NCBI RefSeq assembly: GCF_024539815.1
Contig: NZ_JAHHIU010000153.1
Coordinates: 1 to 33,366 of the forward strand
Length of the DNA stretch: 33,366 nucleotides
Reading direction: 5' to 3'
From: Streptomyces hayashii
GTDB taxonomy: Bacteria; Actinomycetota; Actinomycetes; Streptomycetales; Streptomycetaceae
Made by a program: the position numbers and the translations under genes. This document shows positions 12,923 through 20,918 of this stretch, piece by piece (the first letter of the stretch is position 1; each line of letters begins with the position of its first letter). The notes below the pieces were generated by a model. The model ran no database searches and was not told where the DNA came from. It saw nothing but the letters and a program-made list of their open reading frames with translations.

Positions 12923-14859
12923 TCGTACAGCTCCTCTTCGGTGAGGTACTTGACCAGCTCCTCCTTCTCGAAAAGGGCGAGCAGGTCGGGGCGGATGGGG
13001 TCGGTGGTCTCCCGTACGAGCCGGATCTGGCCGTCCTCGGGGCCGGCCACCGGCGGGCCGGCCGCCGGATCGGCCGGCAGGCACAGCAGGTTGACGTTGC
13101 GCCAGGCGCGCTCCATCGCCGGGTGGTCCTCACGGGTGTGGCCGCCGCGCGACTCGGTGCGTTCCAGGGCCGCCCGCGCCACGCACTCGCTGACCAGCAG
13201 CATGTTGCGCAGGTCGAGGGCCAGGTGCCAGCCGGGGTTGAACTGGCGGTGGCCCTCGACGCCGGCCCGCCGGGCCCGGATCCGCAGCTGCGCCAGCTTG
13301 AGCAGGGCCTGCCTCATCTCGCCCTCCCGGCGGATGATGCCGACCAGGTCGTTCATGGTCTGCTGCAGCTCCTGGTGGACCGCGTACGGGTTCTCCGGGG
13401 GGCCGGCCACGGGCTCCTCGCCGGCGGCCTCGGCCGAGAAGGGCCGCAGCGCCTCCGCGGCCGCCGCGTCCACCTGGGCGTCGTCCACCGCGGGCCGACC
13501 GGTCGTCGTCGCCGCGGCGTGCTCGGCCGCGTGCAGGCCGGCCCGCCGGCCGAACACCAGCAGGTCGGAGAGGGAGTTGCCGCCGAGCCTGTTGGAGCCG
13601 TGCATGCCGCCGGCCACCTCGCCGGCCGCGAACAGTCCGGGCACCCCGCGCGCGGCCGCCGTGTCGGAGTCGACCGCGATGCCGCCCATCACGTAGTGGC
13701 AGGTCGGGCCGACCTCCATCGCCTCGGCGGTGATGTCGACGTCCGCCAGCTCCTTGAACTGGTGGTACATCGAGGGCAGCCGCCGCCGGATGACCTCGGC
13801 GGGCATGCGCGTCGACACGTCCAGGAAGACCCCGCCGTGCGGGGAGCCGCGGCCCGCCTTGACCTCGGAGTTGATGGCGCGGGCCACCTCGTCGCGGGGG
13901 AGCAGCTCGGGGGGACGCCGGTTGTGGTCCGGGTCCTCGTACCAGCGGTCGCCCTCCTCCTCGGACTCGGCGTACTTCTCCTTGAAGACGTCCGGGACGT
14001 AGTCGAACATGAACCGCTTGCCCTCGGAGTTGCGCAGCACCCCGCCGTCGCCGCGGACGGACTCCGTGACGAGGATGCCCTTGACGGACGGCGGCCAGAC
14101 CATGCCCGTGGGGTGGAACTGCACGAACTCCATGTTGAGCAGGGGGGCTCCGGCGAGCAGTGCCAGCGCGTGGCCGTCGCCGGTGTACTCCCACGAGTTC
14201 GACGTCACCTTGAAGGACTTGCCGATGCCGCCGGTGGCGATCACCACGGCCGGCGCCTTCAGGACGAAGAAGCGGCCGGTCTCGCGCTCGTAGGCGAAGA
14301 CGCCGCTCACCCGGGAGCCGTCCTTGAGGACCCGGGTGACCGTGCACTCCTGGAAGACCTTCAGCCGGGACTCGTAGTCGCCGGTCTCCTTGAAGTCCTC
14401 CTGCTGAAGCGAGACGATCTTCTGCTGGAGGGTGCGGATCAGCTCCAGGCCGGTGCGGTCGCCGACGTGGGCGAGGCGCGGGTACTCGTGGCCGCCGAAG
14501 TTGCGCTGGGAGATGCGGCCGTCCTCGGTGCGGTCGAACAGCGCACCCCAGGTCTCCAGCTCCCAGACCCGGTCCGGGGCCTCCTGGGCGTGCAGCTCCG
14601 CCATCCGCCACTGGTTGAGGAACTTGCCGCCGCGCAGGGTGTCGCGGAAGTGGACCTGCCAGTTGTCGTGCTCGTTGGCGTTGGCCATCGCCGCGGCGAT
14701 GCCGCCCTCGGCCATCACCGTGTGCGCCTTGCCGAACAGCGACTTGCAGATGACGGCCGTGCGGGCGCCCCGCTCCCGGGCCTCGACGGCGGAGCGCAGC
14801 CCGGCGCCCCCCGCCCCGACCACGACGACGTCCCACTCCTGGCGGTCGACCACGGACAT
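12919..14859 (-). CDS. sdhA: Succinate dehydrogenase/fumarate reductase flavoprotein subunit
   Basis: A 646-aa catalytic subunit. The dinucleotide fold starts VVVVGAGGAG (residues 11-20). H46 in KAHTVMAEGG is in the position of the histidine that carries covalent FAD in this family. Substrate-site motifs are visible: FVQFHPTG, then TESVRGDGG and RDEVARAI, and near the end of the FAD domain MHGSNRLGGNSLSDLLVFG. The C-terminal helical domain contains the capping region with LRNMLLVSE and an acidic end. It oxidises succinate to fumarate at the inner face of the membrane, or the reverse. The length equals, from memory, that of mycobacterial Rv0248c (646 aa), the Sdh1 flavoprotein. The ATG lies 32 bases after the sdhC stop, with a weak GGGG upstream. 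Confidence in the family is very high; the physiological direction is not decided by sequence. Confidence 0.95.
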   Translation of the reverse strand: MSVVDRQEWDVVVVGAGGAGLRSAVEARERGARTAVICKSLFGKAHTVMAEGGIAAAMANANEHDNWQVHFRDTLRGGKFLNQWRMAELHAQEAPDRVWELETWGALFDRTEDGRISQRNFGGHEYPRLAHVGDRTGLELIRTLQQKIVSLQQEDFKETGDYESRLKVFQECTVTRVLKDGSRVSGVFAYERETGRFFVLKAPAVVIATGGIGKSFKVTSNSWEYTGDGHALALLAGAPLLNMEFVQFHPTGMVWPPSVKGILVTESVRGDGGVLRNSEGKRFMFDYVPDVFKEKYAESEEEGDRWYEDPDHNRRPPELLPRDEVARAINSEVKAGRGSPHGGVFLDVSTRMPAEVIRRRLPSMYHQFKELADVDITAEAMEVGPTCHYVMGGIAVDSDTAAARGVPGLFAAGEVAGGMHGSNRLGGNSLSDLLVFGRRAGLHAAEHAAATTTGRPAVDDAQVDAAAAEALRPFSAEAAGEEPVAGPPENPYAVHQELQQTMNDLVGIIRREGEMRQALLKLAQLRIRARRAGVEGHRQFNPGWHLALDLRNMLLVSECVARAALERTESRGGHTREDHPAMERAWRNVNLLCLPADPAAGPPVAGPEDGQIRLVRETTDPIRPDLLALFEKEELVKYLTEEELYE

Positions 14860-14891
14860 CAGCAGGCCCCACTCATCAGGTTCGGCAGCAT

Positions 14892-15725
14892 CTAGAAAAA
14901 CCTCGGATCGTCGAAGACACCGGACGCGACGAGATAGACGTAGAAGTCGGCGAGCGCCACGCTGATCAGCGACGCCCAGGCCAGCAGCATGTGGCGGGCG
15001 TTGAGCCTGCCGACGAACTGCCACGCCCGGTAGCGCACGGGGTGCTTGGAGAAGTGCTTCAGCTTGCCGCCGACGATGTGCCGGCAGGAGTGGCACGAGA
15101 GCGTGTACGCCCAGATCAGGGTGATGTTGAGCAGGAAGACGAGGGTGCCGAGGCCCATGTGGCCCCACGCGTAGTGCTCGTCGCGGAAGGAGAGCACCGT
15201 GTCGTACGTGAGGATCCCGGCGACGAGGATCGCCGCGTAGAAGAAGTACCGGTGGATGTTCTGAAGGATCAGCGGGAAGCGGGTCTCGCCGGTGTACTTC
15301 TGGTGGGGCTCGGCGACCGCGCAGGCCGGGGGCGAGGCCCAGAAGCCCCGGTAGTAGGCCTTGCGGTAGTAGTAGCAGGTCAGCCGGAAGCCGAGCGGGA
15401 AGATCAGGATGATGATCGCCGGGGAGATGCCCCACCAGCCGCCGAAGAGGTCCGTGTTCGGGCCCGCGTGCATGGGCCGGCAGTTCTCCGCCAGGCAGGG
15501 CGAGTAGAACGGCGAGACGTAGGGCGCCGCGTAGTAGTCCGCGTTCGCGAAGGCCCGCCAGGTCGAGTAGACGATGAACGCCAGCAGGCCGGCCGCGGTG
15601 GCGGCGGGGGCCAGCCACCAGCGGTCGGTCCGCAGATGGGGCGCGGCGATCGCGGCGCGGCCGGCGCCGCGTACGCCGCTCGAAGGAAGGGGGTCGGTGG
15701 GTGGAGGTTCCGTGCCAGTGGCCAA
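14892..15725 (-). CDS. sdhC: Sdh1-type single membrane anchor (five helices) with Cys/His metal-cluster-like motif
   Basis: A 277-aa membrane subunit. Helices are at about 38-58, 99-118, 158-178, 190-210 and 246-268. Candidate haem or cluster ligands are plentiful: H158 (QNIHRY), H189, H245, and the motif C211-H212-S-C214-R-H216 (SCHSCRH, nt 15078-15095) at the end of helix 4. C117 sits at the end of helix 2. C77 and C82 lie in an outer loop and may form a disulfide. The anchor passes electrons from SdhB to menaquinone. Mycobacterial Sdh1 has one large anchor instead of separate SdhC and SdhD; its structure was reported to hold a membrane-embedded Rieske-type cluster, and this motif would suit that. 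The start is TTG at 15725: CGGAG lies seven bases upstream, a stop lies ten codons further upstream, and no ATG/GTG occurs before helix 1. Confidence 0.9.
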   Translation of the reverse strand: MATGTEPPPTDPLPSSGVRGAGRAAIAAPHLRTDRWWLAPAATAAGLLAFIVYSTWRAFANADYYAAPYVSPFYSPCLAENCRPMHAGPNTDLFGGWWGISPAIIILIFPLGFRLTCYYYRKAYYRGFWASPPACAVAEPHQKYTGETRFPLILQNIHRYFFYAAILVAGILTYDTVLSFRDEHYAWGHMGLGTLVFLLNITLIWAYTLSCHSCRHIVGGKLKHFSKHPVRYRAWQFVGRLNARHMLLAWASLISVALADFYVYLVASGVFDDPRFF

Positions 15726-15755
15726 CTCAGGACTCCGGTCGGGTCGGGGCTCGGG

Positions 15756-16046
15756 TCAGGGTGCGTGCCGGTGCCGGGCGCCGAGTCCCTCGTCGTCGGT
15801 GTCGATCCACAGGGAGTCGTCGTACGGGGTGTCGGGGATGGTGACGAGCTCGGGCCGGCGGGGCGCGCCGGGCTGGGCCGCCGCCTCGCGCAGCAGCGCG
15901 ACGCTCTCCTTCAGGTGACCGGCGTCGGCGCGGACGCGGCGCATCTCCAGGCCGCCGCTGCCGAGCTGCTGTTCCAGGCGGTCGACGGACCGGGTGAGGT
16001 CGTCGAGGCAGCGCTGTACCGCTGTCAGGTCGTCGTGCACGGACAT
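15756..16046 (-). CDS. Small coiled-coil protein, first gene of the sdh operon
   Basis: A 96-aa soluble protein of unknown function. Residues 3-57 form a heptad-like helical hairpin (DLTAVQRCLDDLTRSVDRLEQQL, then MRRVRADAGHLKESVALLREA). A Pro-rich hinge follows, then a conserved-looking acidic end TIPDTPYDDSLWIDTDDEGL. ATG 16046 has GAGG seven bases upstream. Only 30 bases separate its stop from the TTG of sdhC, so it should be co-transcribed. From memory, mycobacterial Sdh1 also has a small protein gene (about 97 aa) next to its anchor gene; whether they are homologous needs comparison. Possible roles are assembly factor or peripheral subunit of complex II. It has no signal peptide or membrane helix. 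Confidence 0.82.
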   Translation of the reverse strand: MSVHDDLTAVQRCLDDLTRSVDRLEQQLGSGGLEMRRVRADAGHLKESVALLREAAAQPGAPRRPELVTIPDTPYDDSLWIDTDDEGLGARHRHAP

Positions 16047-16115
16047 GCCATGACCTCGCTTCCGTGGGCTTCCGCCCCTGGACGGCAACGTTCATGCGCC
16101 TGCGAGTGTTGCGCG

Positions 16116-16133
16116 TCACACCGCTCGATGTGA
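16116..16133. promoter_or_regulatory. Inverted repeat TCACA-N8-TGTGA upstream of the sdh operon
   Basis: TCACA (16116-16120) and TGTGA (16129-16133) form a perfect 5-bp inverted repeat with an 8-bp spacer, 70 bases upstream of the first gene of the minus-strand sdh operon. It may be a regulator site for a respiratory operon. The half-site order is opposite to the Rex consensus TGTGAA-N-TTCACA, so Rex is not claimed. Confidence 0.35.
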
Positions 16134-16255
16134 AGGCGTGTGCAGCGATTGGCGGATACGGAGGGGGTGCGTTGCTCCGCACGAGTGGCCTTGGACGGCC
16201 CCGCCGCCGTGTCGCCGTCGGCAGGCGAACCGTTTCCCTTTCAGTGGGCCGTAGA

Positions 16256-16292
16256 TCTGATCAACACCAAAATACCGCCAAATGTGATCAGA
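16256..16292. promoter_or_regulatory. Perfect 8-bp inverted repeat TCTGATCA-N21-TGATCAGA
   Basis: The two arms (16256-16263, 16285-16292) enclose an A-rich 21-bp spacer, the most AT-rich stretch of the 279-bp intergenic region. The repeat ends 33 bases before the lipoprotein start. The arms are about three helical turns apart centre to centre, which suits binding of two dimers, or a hairpin in the leader RNA. Confidence 0.5.
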
Positions 16293-16325
16293 ACGCACCG
16301 GCAGCGCTCACCGGAGGTACCAGAG

Positions 16326-18704
16326 ATGTCTCACGACGGCGTCGGCCCGCGCGCGGTGACGCGCTCGGTCGCCTTCCTCACCGCAGGTGTGCTCGCGGTG
16401 CCCCTGCTGGCGGGCTGCGGCTCACCGGACGAGGCCGGCCGGCCCCTGGCCCGCCAGGACGTGGCCCGGGCCGCCCGCGCCTCGGTCGCCGAGGGCGGCA
16501 CACTGCGCTGGGCGGTGGACGCCGTCCCGGAGACCTTCAACGCCTTCCAGTCGGACGCCGACGCCACGACCGCCCAGGTCGCCCAGGCCGTGCTCCCGTC
16601 GATGTACCGGATGGACGCGAACGGGCGGCCGCGGCGCGACGCCGACTACCTGGAGTCCGCGAAGGTCGTCGCCACGCAGCCCAAGCAGGTCGTGCTGTAC
16701 AAGCTGAACCAGCAGGCCGTCTGGAGCGACGGCCGGGAGATCGGCGCCGCCGACTTCGCCGCCCAGTGGCGGGCGCTGTCGGGCAAGGACAGCGCGTACT
16801 GGACCGCTCGCAACGCCGGCTACGACCGCATCGAGAAGATCGAGCGCGGAGCCAACGACCTGGAGGTCAGGGTCACCTTCAGCCGGACCTACGCCGACTG
16901 GAGGTCGCTGTTCTCCCCGCTGTACCCGAAGGACGTCATGGGCACGCCCGACTCCTTCAACGACGGCGCGCGGCGCAGACTCAAGGTGACCGCCGGACCC
17001 TTCTCCGTGAAGAAGGTCGACCGCAAGAAGAAGCAGGTGAGCCTCGGCCGCAACCCCCGCTGGTGGGGGAAGCCGGCCAAGCTCTCGGAGATCGTGCTGA
17101 CGGCCGTCCCGAGGGACGAGCGGACGTCCGCGCTGGCCGCCGGGAAGATCGACCTGGCGGAGATCGATCCGTCCGACGCGCAGAGCGTCGACGGCGCCGC
17201 GAAGGGCACGGCGGGACCGCCCGCCGGCTCCGGACCCGCCGGCGTGGAGGCCCTGCGCAAGTGGGCGCTCGCCCACGGCGTCGACACGGCCGAGGACGCG
17301 GCCGAGGACCAGTCCGACGAGCAGTCCGACGACGAGTCCGACGACGAGGGGAAGTCCTCGTCCGGGGCCGCGGGCGCGGAGGCCGAGGCCCGCACGAAGC
17401 TGATCAAGGCGATCGCGAAGTGGGAGAGCCGGCAGAAGGCGCTGCGCGCGTTCGAGGTGCGCAGGTCACTGGAGCCCGCCTACACCCAGCTGGCCCTGAA
17501 CGGCTCGCAGGGGCCGCTGGCGGACGAGCGGGTGCGGCGGGCCGTGGCCCGCGCCCTGGACCGCAAGGAGCTGGCCAAGGCCGTCCTGAAGCCGCTGGGA
17601 CTGCCCGCGGAGCCCGTGGGCAGCCATCTGGCCCTGGCCGGGCAGGACGCCTACGCCGACAGCAGCGGAGCGCTCGGCGGCCAGGACACGGCCGAGGCGC
17701 AGGCGCTCCTCGCGGACGCCGGCTGGGTGGCCGGGGGCCCGATCAAGGACAAGGGCAAGGACAAGGGCGAGAAGGCGGCCGGTTCGGAGGGCGAGAAGAA
17801 GGACGCTTCGAAGAGCGGGAAGAAGAACGCTTCGAAGAGCGAGAAGTCCGACGGCCCGGCGGGCGAGAAGTCGGACGACGACGGCACGTACGTCGTCGGC
17901 GAGGACGACAAGGCGCCGGTCGAGACCGGCCGTGACGAGAAACACCACGCGGCGAAGAACGAGGCCGGCGGCCGGCAGCTCGCCCAGGACGGCAAGCAGT
18001 ACAAGGGGCTGCGCCAGGGAGGCGCCCCCGGCGCCTACGCCCCGAAGGGCACCGCCGCGCCCAAGGCCGACGCGGCGGTGCGGGCCGCCGCCGCTCCGAA
18101 GGCCGACGGCACGCCCGTGGGCGCCCCGGCCAAGGCGCTGGCCAAGGACGGCAAGGCGCTCGACCTGCGGTTCGTCCTGCCGTCCGGCCCGGGATCGCAG
18201 TCCCTGGAGGCGGTCGCCGAGCGGATCACGAAGATGCTCGCGAAGGTCGGCATCCGCACCGAGATCACCAAGGTCTCGGACGCGAGCTACTTCAAGGACC
18301 ACATCGCGTCCGGCGAGTACGACCTCGCCCTGTACTCCTGGCCCGCGTCCGCCTTCCCGGCCACCGACGCCCGGCCGATCTACGCCAAACCGCGGCCCGC
18401 CGCGGACGGCTCCCTGACCGTCGAGCAGAACTACACCAGGGTCGGCACCGACCAGGTCGATCAGCTGTTCGCCCAGGCGCTCGCCACCCTGGACAAGGAC
18501 GAGGCGCGCTCACTGATCCGCAAGGCCGACTCGCGTATCTGGGCGGCCGCCGGATCGATCCCCCTCTACCAGCGGCCGCAGCTCACGGCCGTGCGGAAGA
18601 ACGTGGTGAACGCGGGTTCCTTCGGCTTCCAGACGCCCGTCTACGAGGACATGGGCTTCCTGGAGAAGGGCGCGAAGGCCGCCGGGAGCCCCGCGCGCAA
18701 GTGA
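16326..18704 (+). CDS. Family-5 ABC solute-binding lipoprotein with two charged low-complexity insertions
   Basis: A 792-aa lipoprotein. The signal peptide ends in the lipobox LLAGC (about 31-35) after VAFLTAGVLAVPLL. The SBP_bac_5 (peptide/nickel-type) fold starts TLRWAVDAVPETFNAFQ and continues with YKLNQQAVWSDGREIGAADF and LEPAYTQLALNGSQGPLADERVRRAVARALDR. It resumes at LRFVLPSGPGSQSLEAVAERI and ends ESQ-like with SIPLYQRPQLTAVR. Two insertions interrupt it: an acidic one (about 322-358, rich in SDE/DDES) and a 130-residue Lys/Glu/Ser/Ala one (about 472-608, with KDKGKDKGEK and KKDASKSGKK). Typical members have 530-600 residues, so the excess matches the insertions. GGAGGT seven bases before ATG 16326 decides the start. 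No permease or ATPase gene follows, so it is an orphan binding protein, perhaps sharing the transporter at 27-33 kb. It is divergent from the sdh operon. Confidence 0.88.
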   Translation: MSHDGVGPRAVTRSVAFLTAGVLAVPLLAGCGSPDEAGRPLARQDVARAARASVAEGGTLRWAVDAVPETFNAFQSDADATTAQVAQAVLPSMYRMDANGRPRRDADYLESAKVVATQPKQVVLYKLNQQAVWSDGREIGAADFAAQWRALSGKDSAYWTARNAGYDRIEKIERGANDLEVRVTFSRTYADWRSLFSPLYPKDVMGTPDSFNDGARRRLKVTAGPFSVKKVDRKKKQVSLGRNPRWWGKPAKLSEIVLTAVPRDERTSALAAGKIDLAEIDPSDAQSVDGAAKGTAGPPAGSGPAGVEALRKWALAHGVDTAEDAAEDQSDEQSDDESDDEGKSSSGAAGAEAEARTKLIKAIAKWESRQKALRAFEVRRSLEPAYTQLALNGSQGPLADERVRRAVARALDRKELAKAVLKPLGLPAEPVGSHLALAGQDAYADSSGALGGQDTAEAQALLADAGWVAGGPIKDKGKDKGEKAAGSEGEKKDASKSGKKNASKSEKSDGPAGEKSDDDGTYVVGEDDKAPVETGRDEKHHAAKNEAGGRQLAQDGKQYKGLRQGGAPGAYAPKGTAAPKADAAVRAAAAPKADGTPVGAPAKALAKDGKALDLRFVLPSGPGSQSLEAVAERITKMLAKVGIRTEITKVSDASYFKDHIASGEYDLALYSWPASAFPATDARPIYAKPRPAADGSLTVEQNYTRVGTDQVDQLFAQALATLDKDEARSLIRKADSRIWAAAGSIPLYQRPQLTAVRKNVVNAGSFGFQTPVYEDMGFLEKGAKAAGSPARK

Positions 18705-18711
18705 GCGCGGA

Positions 18712-18755
18712 CCGGGCCCGCAACCGCCGCGGAACAGCCGCGGAACCGGGCCCGG
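18712..18755 (+). terminator. Strong hairpin after the solute-binding lipoprotein gene
   Basis: CCGGGCCCG (18712-18720) pairs with CGGGCCCGG (18747-18755), and inside it two CCGCGG boxes pair around the loop AACAG. It starts eight bases after the stop codon. It has no T-run but is very stable, and is likely the terminator before typA. Confidence 0.6.
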
Positions 18756-18923
18756 AGGTGAGCGGGAGGTGATCGCCGGATGAACCGTGCGGCCCTGCGG
18801 AGGCCTTCCCCCGCGGGGCCACGTACCATGGGGTGAGGCCGTGGCGTGTCAAGCCCGGCAGGGCCCGCGTAACACAGACGTACGCAGCAGGGTCGCCCTC
18901 ACACTCCGGGAGAACGCCGCTTT

Positions 18924-20831
18924 ATGGCCACGCGCCACGACATTCGCAACGTAGCCATCGTCGCCCACGTCGACCACGGCAAGACGACCCTCGTCGATGC
19001 CATGCTCAAGCAGGCCGGCGCCTTCGCCGCGCACGCCGCCGAGTCGCTCGACGACCGCATGATGGACTCGAACGACCTGGAGCGTGAGAAGGGCATCACG
19101 ATCCTCGCCAAGAACACGGCGGTGAAGTACCACCCCAAGGACGGGGGGGACGTCGTGACCATCAACATCATCGACACCCCCGGTCACGCCGACTTCGGCG
19201 GCGAGGTGGAGCGCGGCCTGTCGATGGTCGACGCCGTCGTGCTGCTGGTGGACGCCTCCGAGGGCCCGCTGCCCCAGACCCGCTTCGTGCTGCGCAAGGC
19301 GCTGCAGGCCCGCCTGCCCGTCATCCTGTGCATCAACAAGACGGACCGCCCCGACTCCCGTATCGACGAGGTCGTCAACGAGGCCTACGACCTCTTCCTC
19401 GACCTCGACGCCGACGAGGACCAGATCGAGTTCCCGATCGTCTACGCCTGCGCGCGGGACGGCGTCGCCTCGCTGACCAAGCCGGAGGACGGCACGGTCC
19501 CGAAGGACAGCGACAGCCTGGAGCCCTTCTTCTCCACGATCCTGTCGCACGTCCCGGCCCCCGAGTACGACGAGGAGGCTCCGCTCCAGGCGCACGTCAC
19601 CAACCTGGACGCCGACAACTTCCTCGGCCGTATCGCGCTGCTGCGCGTCGAGCAGGGCGAGCTGCGCAAGGGCCAGACCGTCACGTGGATCAAGCGCGAC
19701 GGCACCATGTCCAACGTGCGCATCACCGAGCTGCTGATGACCGAGGCGCTCACCCGCAAGCCCGCCGAGAAGGCCGGCCCGGGTGACATCTGCGCCGTCG
19801 CCGGCATCCCGGAGATCATGATCGGCGAGACCCTCGCCGACCCCGAGAACCCGGTCGCGCTGCCGCTCATCACGGTCGACGAGCCGGCCATCTCGATGAC
19901 CATCGGCACCAACACCTCGCCGCTGGTCGGCCGGGGCGGCACCGGCAAGGGCGCGGAGAACAAGGCCGCGGTCAAGGACCGCAAGGTCACCGCCCGCCAG
20001 GTCAAGGACCGCCTCGACCGCGAGCTGGTCGGCAACGTCTCGCTCCGCGTCCTGGACACCGAGCGTCCCGACGCCTGGGAGGTGCAGGGCCGCGGTGAGC
20101 TGGCGCTGGCCATCCTGGTCGAGCAGATGCGCCGTGAGGGCTTCGAGCTGACCATCGGCAAGCCGCAGGTCGTCACCAAGCTCGTCGACGGCAAGGTCTA
20201 CGAGCCGGTCGAGCGCATGACGATCGACGTGCCCGAGGAGCACATGGGCGCCGTCACGCAGCTCATGGGCGTGCGCAAGGGCCGGATGGACAACATGTCC
20301 AACCACGGCTCCGGCTGGGTCCGCATGGAGTTCGTGGTCCCCTCCCGCGGCCTCATCGGCTTCCGCACCGAGTTCCTCACCGGCACGCGCGGCACGGGCA
20401 TCGCCCACTCCATCCACGAGGGCCACGAGCCGTGGTTCGGCACCCTGACGACCCGTAACAACGGCTCGCTCGTCGCCGACCGCGCCGGCGCCGTCACCGC
20501 GTTCGCGATGACCAACCTCCAGGAGCGCGGCGTCCTGTTCACCGACCCCGGCACCGAGGTGTACGAGGGCATGATCGTCGGCGAGAACTCGCGCTCCGAC
20601 GACATGGACGTGAACATCACCAAGGAGAAGAAGCTCACGAACATGCGGTCGTCCTCGGCCGACTCGTTCGAGGCGATCGTGCCGCCGCGCAAGCTGTCGC
20701 TGGAGCAGTCCCTGGAGTTCTGCCGCGACGACGAGTGCGTCGAGGTGACCCCGGAGGCGATTCGCATCCGCAAGGTCGTCCTTGACCAGCGTGACCGGGC
20801 CCGCACCGCGAGCCGCGCCAAGCACAGCTGA
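18924..20831 (+). CDS. typA: Ribosome-associated translational GTPase TypA/BipA
   Basis: A 635-aa elongation-factor-like GTPase. Domain 1 has G1 AHVDHGKTT (14-22), the switch I motif EREKGITI, G3 DTPGHADFGGEVER, G4 NKTDR, and a G5-like YACARDG. Domain 2 (EF-Tu-like barrel), domain III (GRGELALAILVEQMRREGFEL) and the EF-G-like domain V (EPVERMTIDVPEEHMGAV) follow. The C-terminal BipA-specific domain contains GLIGFRTEFLTGTRGTGI. The length is slightly above that of E. coli BipA (about 607 aa). It binds the 70S ribosome and supports 50S assembly and growth under stress. ATG 18924 is preceded by GGGAG eleven bases away. A TACCAT -10 candidate lies at 18824-18829. It is followed by a clear intrinsic terminator, so it is probably monocistronic. 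Confidence 0.97.
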   Translation: MATRHDIRNVAIVAHVDHGKTTLVDAMLKQAGAFAAHAAESLDDRMMDSNDLEREKGITILAKNTAVKYHPKDGGDVVTINIIDTPGHADFGGEVERGLSMVDAVVLLVDASEGPLPQTRFVLRKALQARLPVILCINKTDRPDSRIDEVVNEAYDLFLDLDADEDQIEFPIVYACARDGVASLTKPEDGTVPKDSDSLEPFFSTILSHVPAPEYDEEAPLQAHVTNLDADNFLGRIALLRVEQGELRKGQTVTWIKRDGTMSNVRITELLMTEALTRKPAEKAGPGDICAVAGIPEIMIGETLADPENPVALPLITVDEPAISMTIGTNTSPLVGRGGTGKGAENKAAVKDRKVTARQVKDRLDRELVGNVSLRVLDTERPDAWEVQGRGELALAILVEQMRREGFELTIGKPQVVTKLVDGKVYEPVERMTIDVPEEHMGAVTQLMGVRKGRMDNMSNHGSGWVRMEFVVPSRGLIGFRTEFLTGTRGTGIAHSIHEGHEPWFGTLTTRNNGSLVADRAGAVTAFAMTNLQERGVLFTDPGTEVYEGMIVGENSRSDDMDVNITKEKKLTNMRSSSADSFEAIVPPRKLSLEQSLEFCRDDECVEVTPEAIRIRKVVLDQRDRARTASRAKHS

Positions 20832-20867
20832 TCCGCGAGCAGTTCGCGGGCGGGCGCACGCGCTCGC

Positions 20868-20901
20868 AAGCCCGGGTCTCCCTCGTGGGGCCCGGGCTTT
20901 T
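20868..20901. terminator. Intrinsic terminator of typA (bidirectional)
   Basis: AAGCCCGGG (20868-20876) and CCCGGGCTT (20891-20899) form a perfect 9-bp stem with a 14-base loop. T-runs of 3-4 flank it, and AA on the left arm gives TT on the minus strand. It lies 36 bases after the typA stop and 17 bases beyond the stop of the convergent methyltransferase gene. Confidence 0.8.
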
Positions 20902-20918
20902 CGCGGCCCGCTGCCCCG

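Noticed and set aside
13123..14895. Plus-strand open frame of 590 codons opposite sdhA
   Set aside because: Antisense to a complete sdhA with all motifs; no recognisable domain.
16116..16133. Rex operator upstream of sdh
   Set aside because: Half-sites are in the opposite order to the Rex consensus, so only a generic inverted repeat is reported.
18849..20825. Minus-strand open frame of 658 codons opposite typA
   Set aside because: Shadow of the highly biased typA codons; rich in His/Asp/Val/Leu without motifs.
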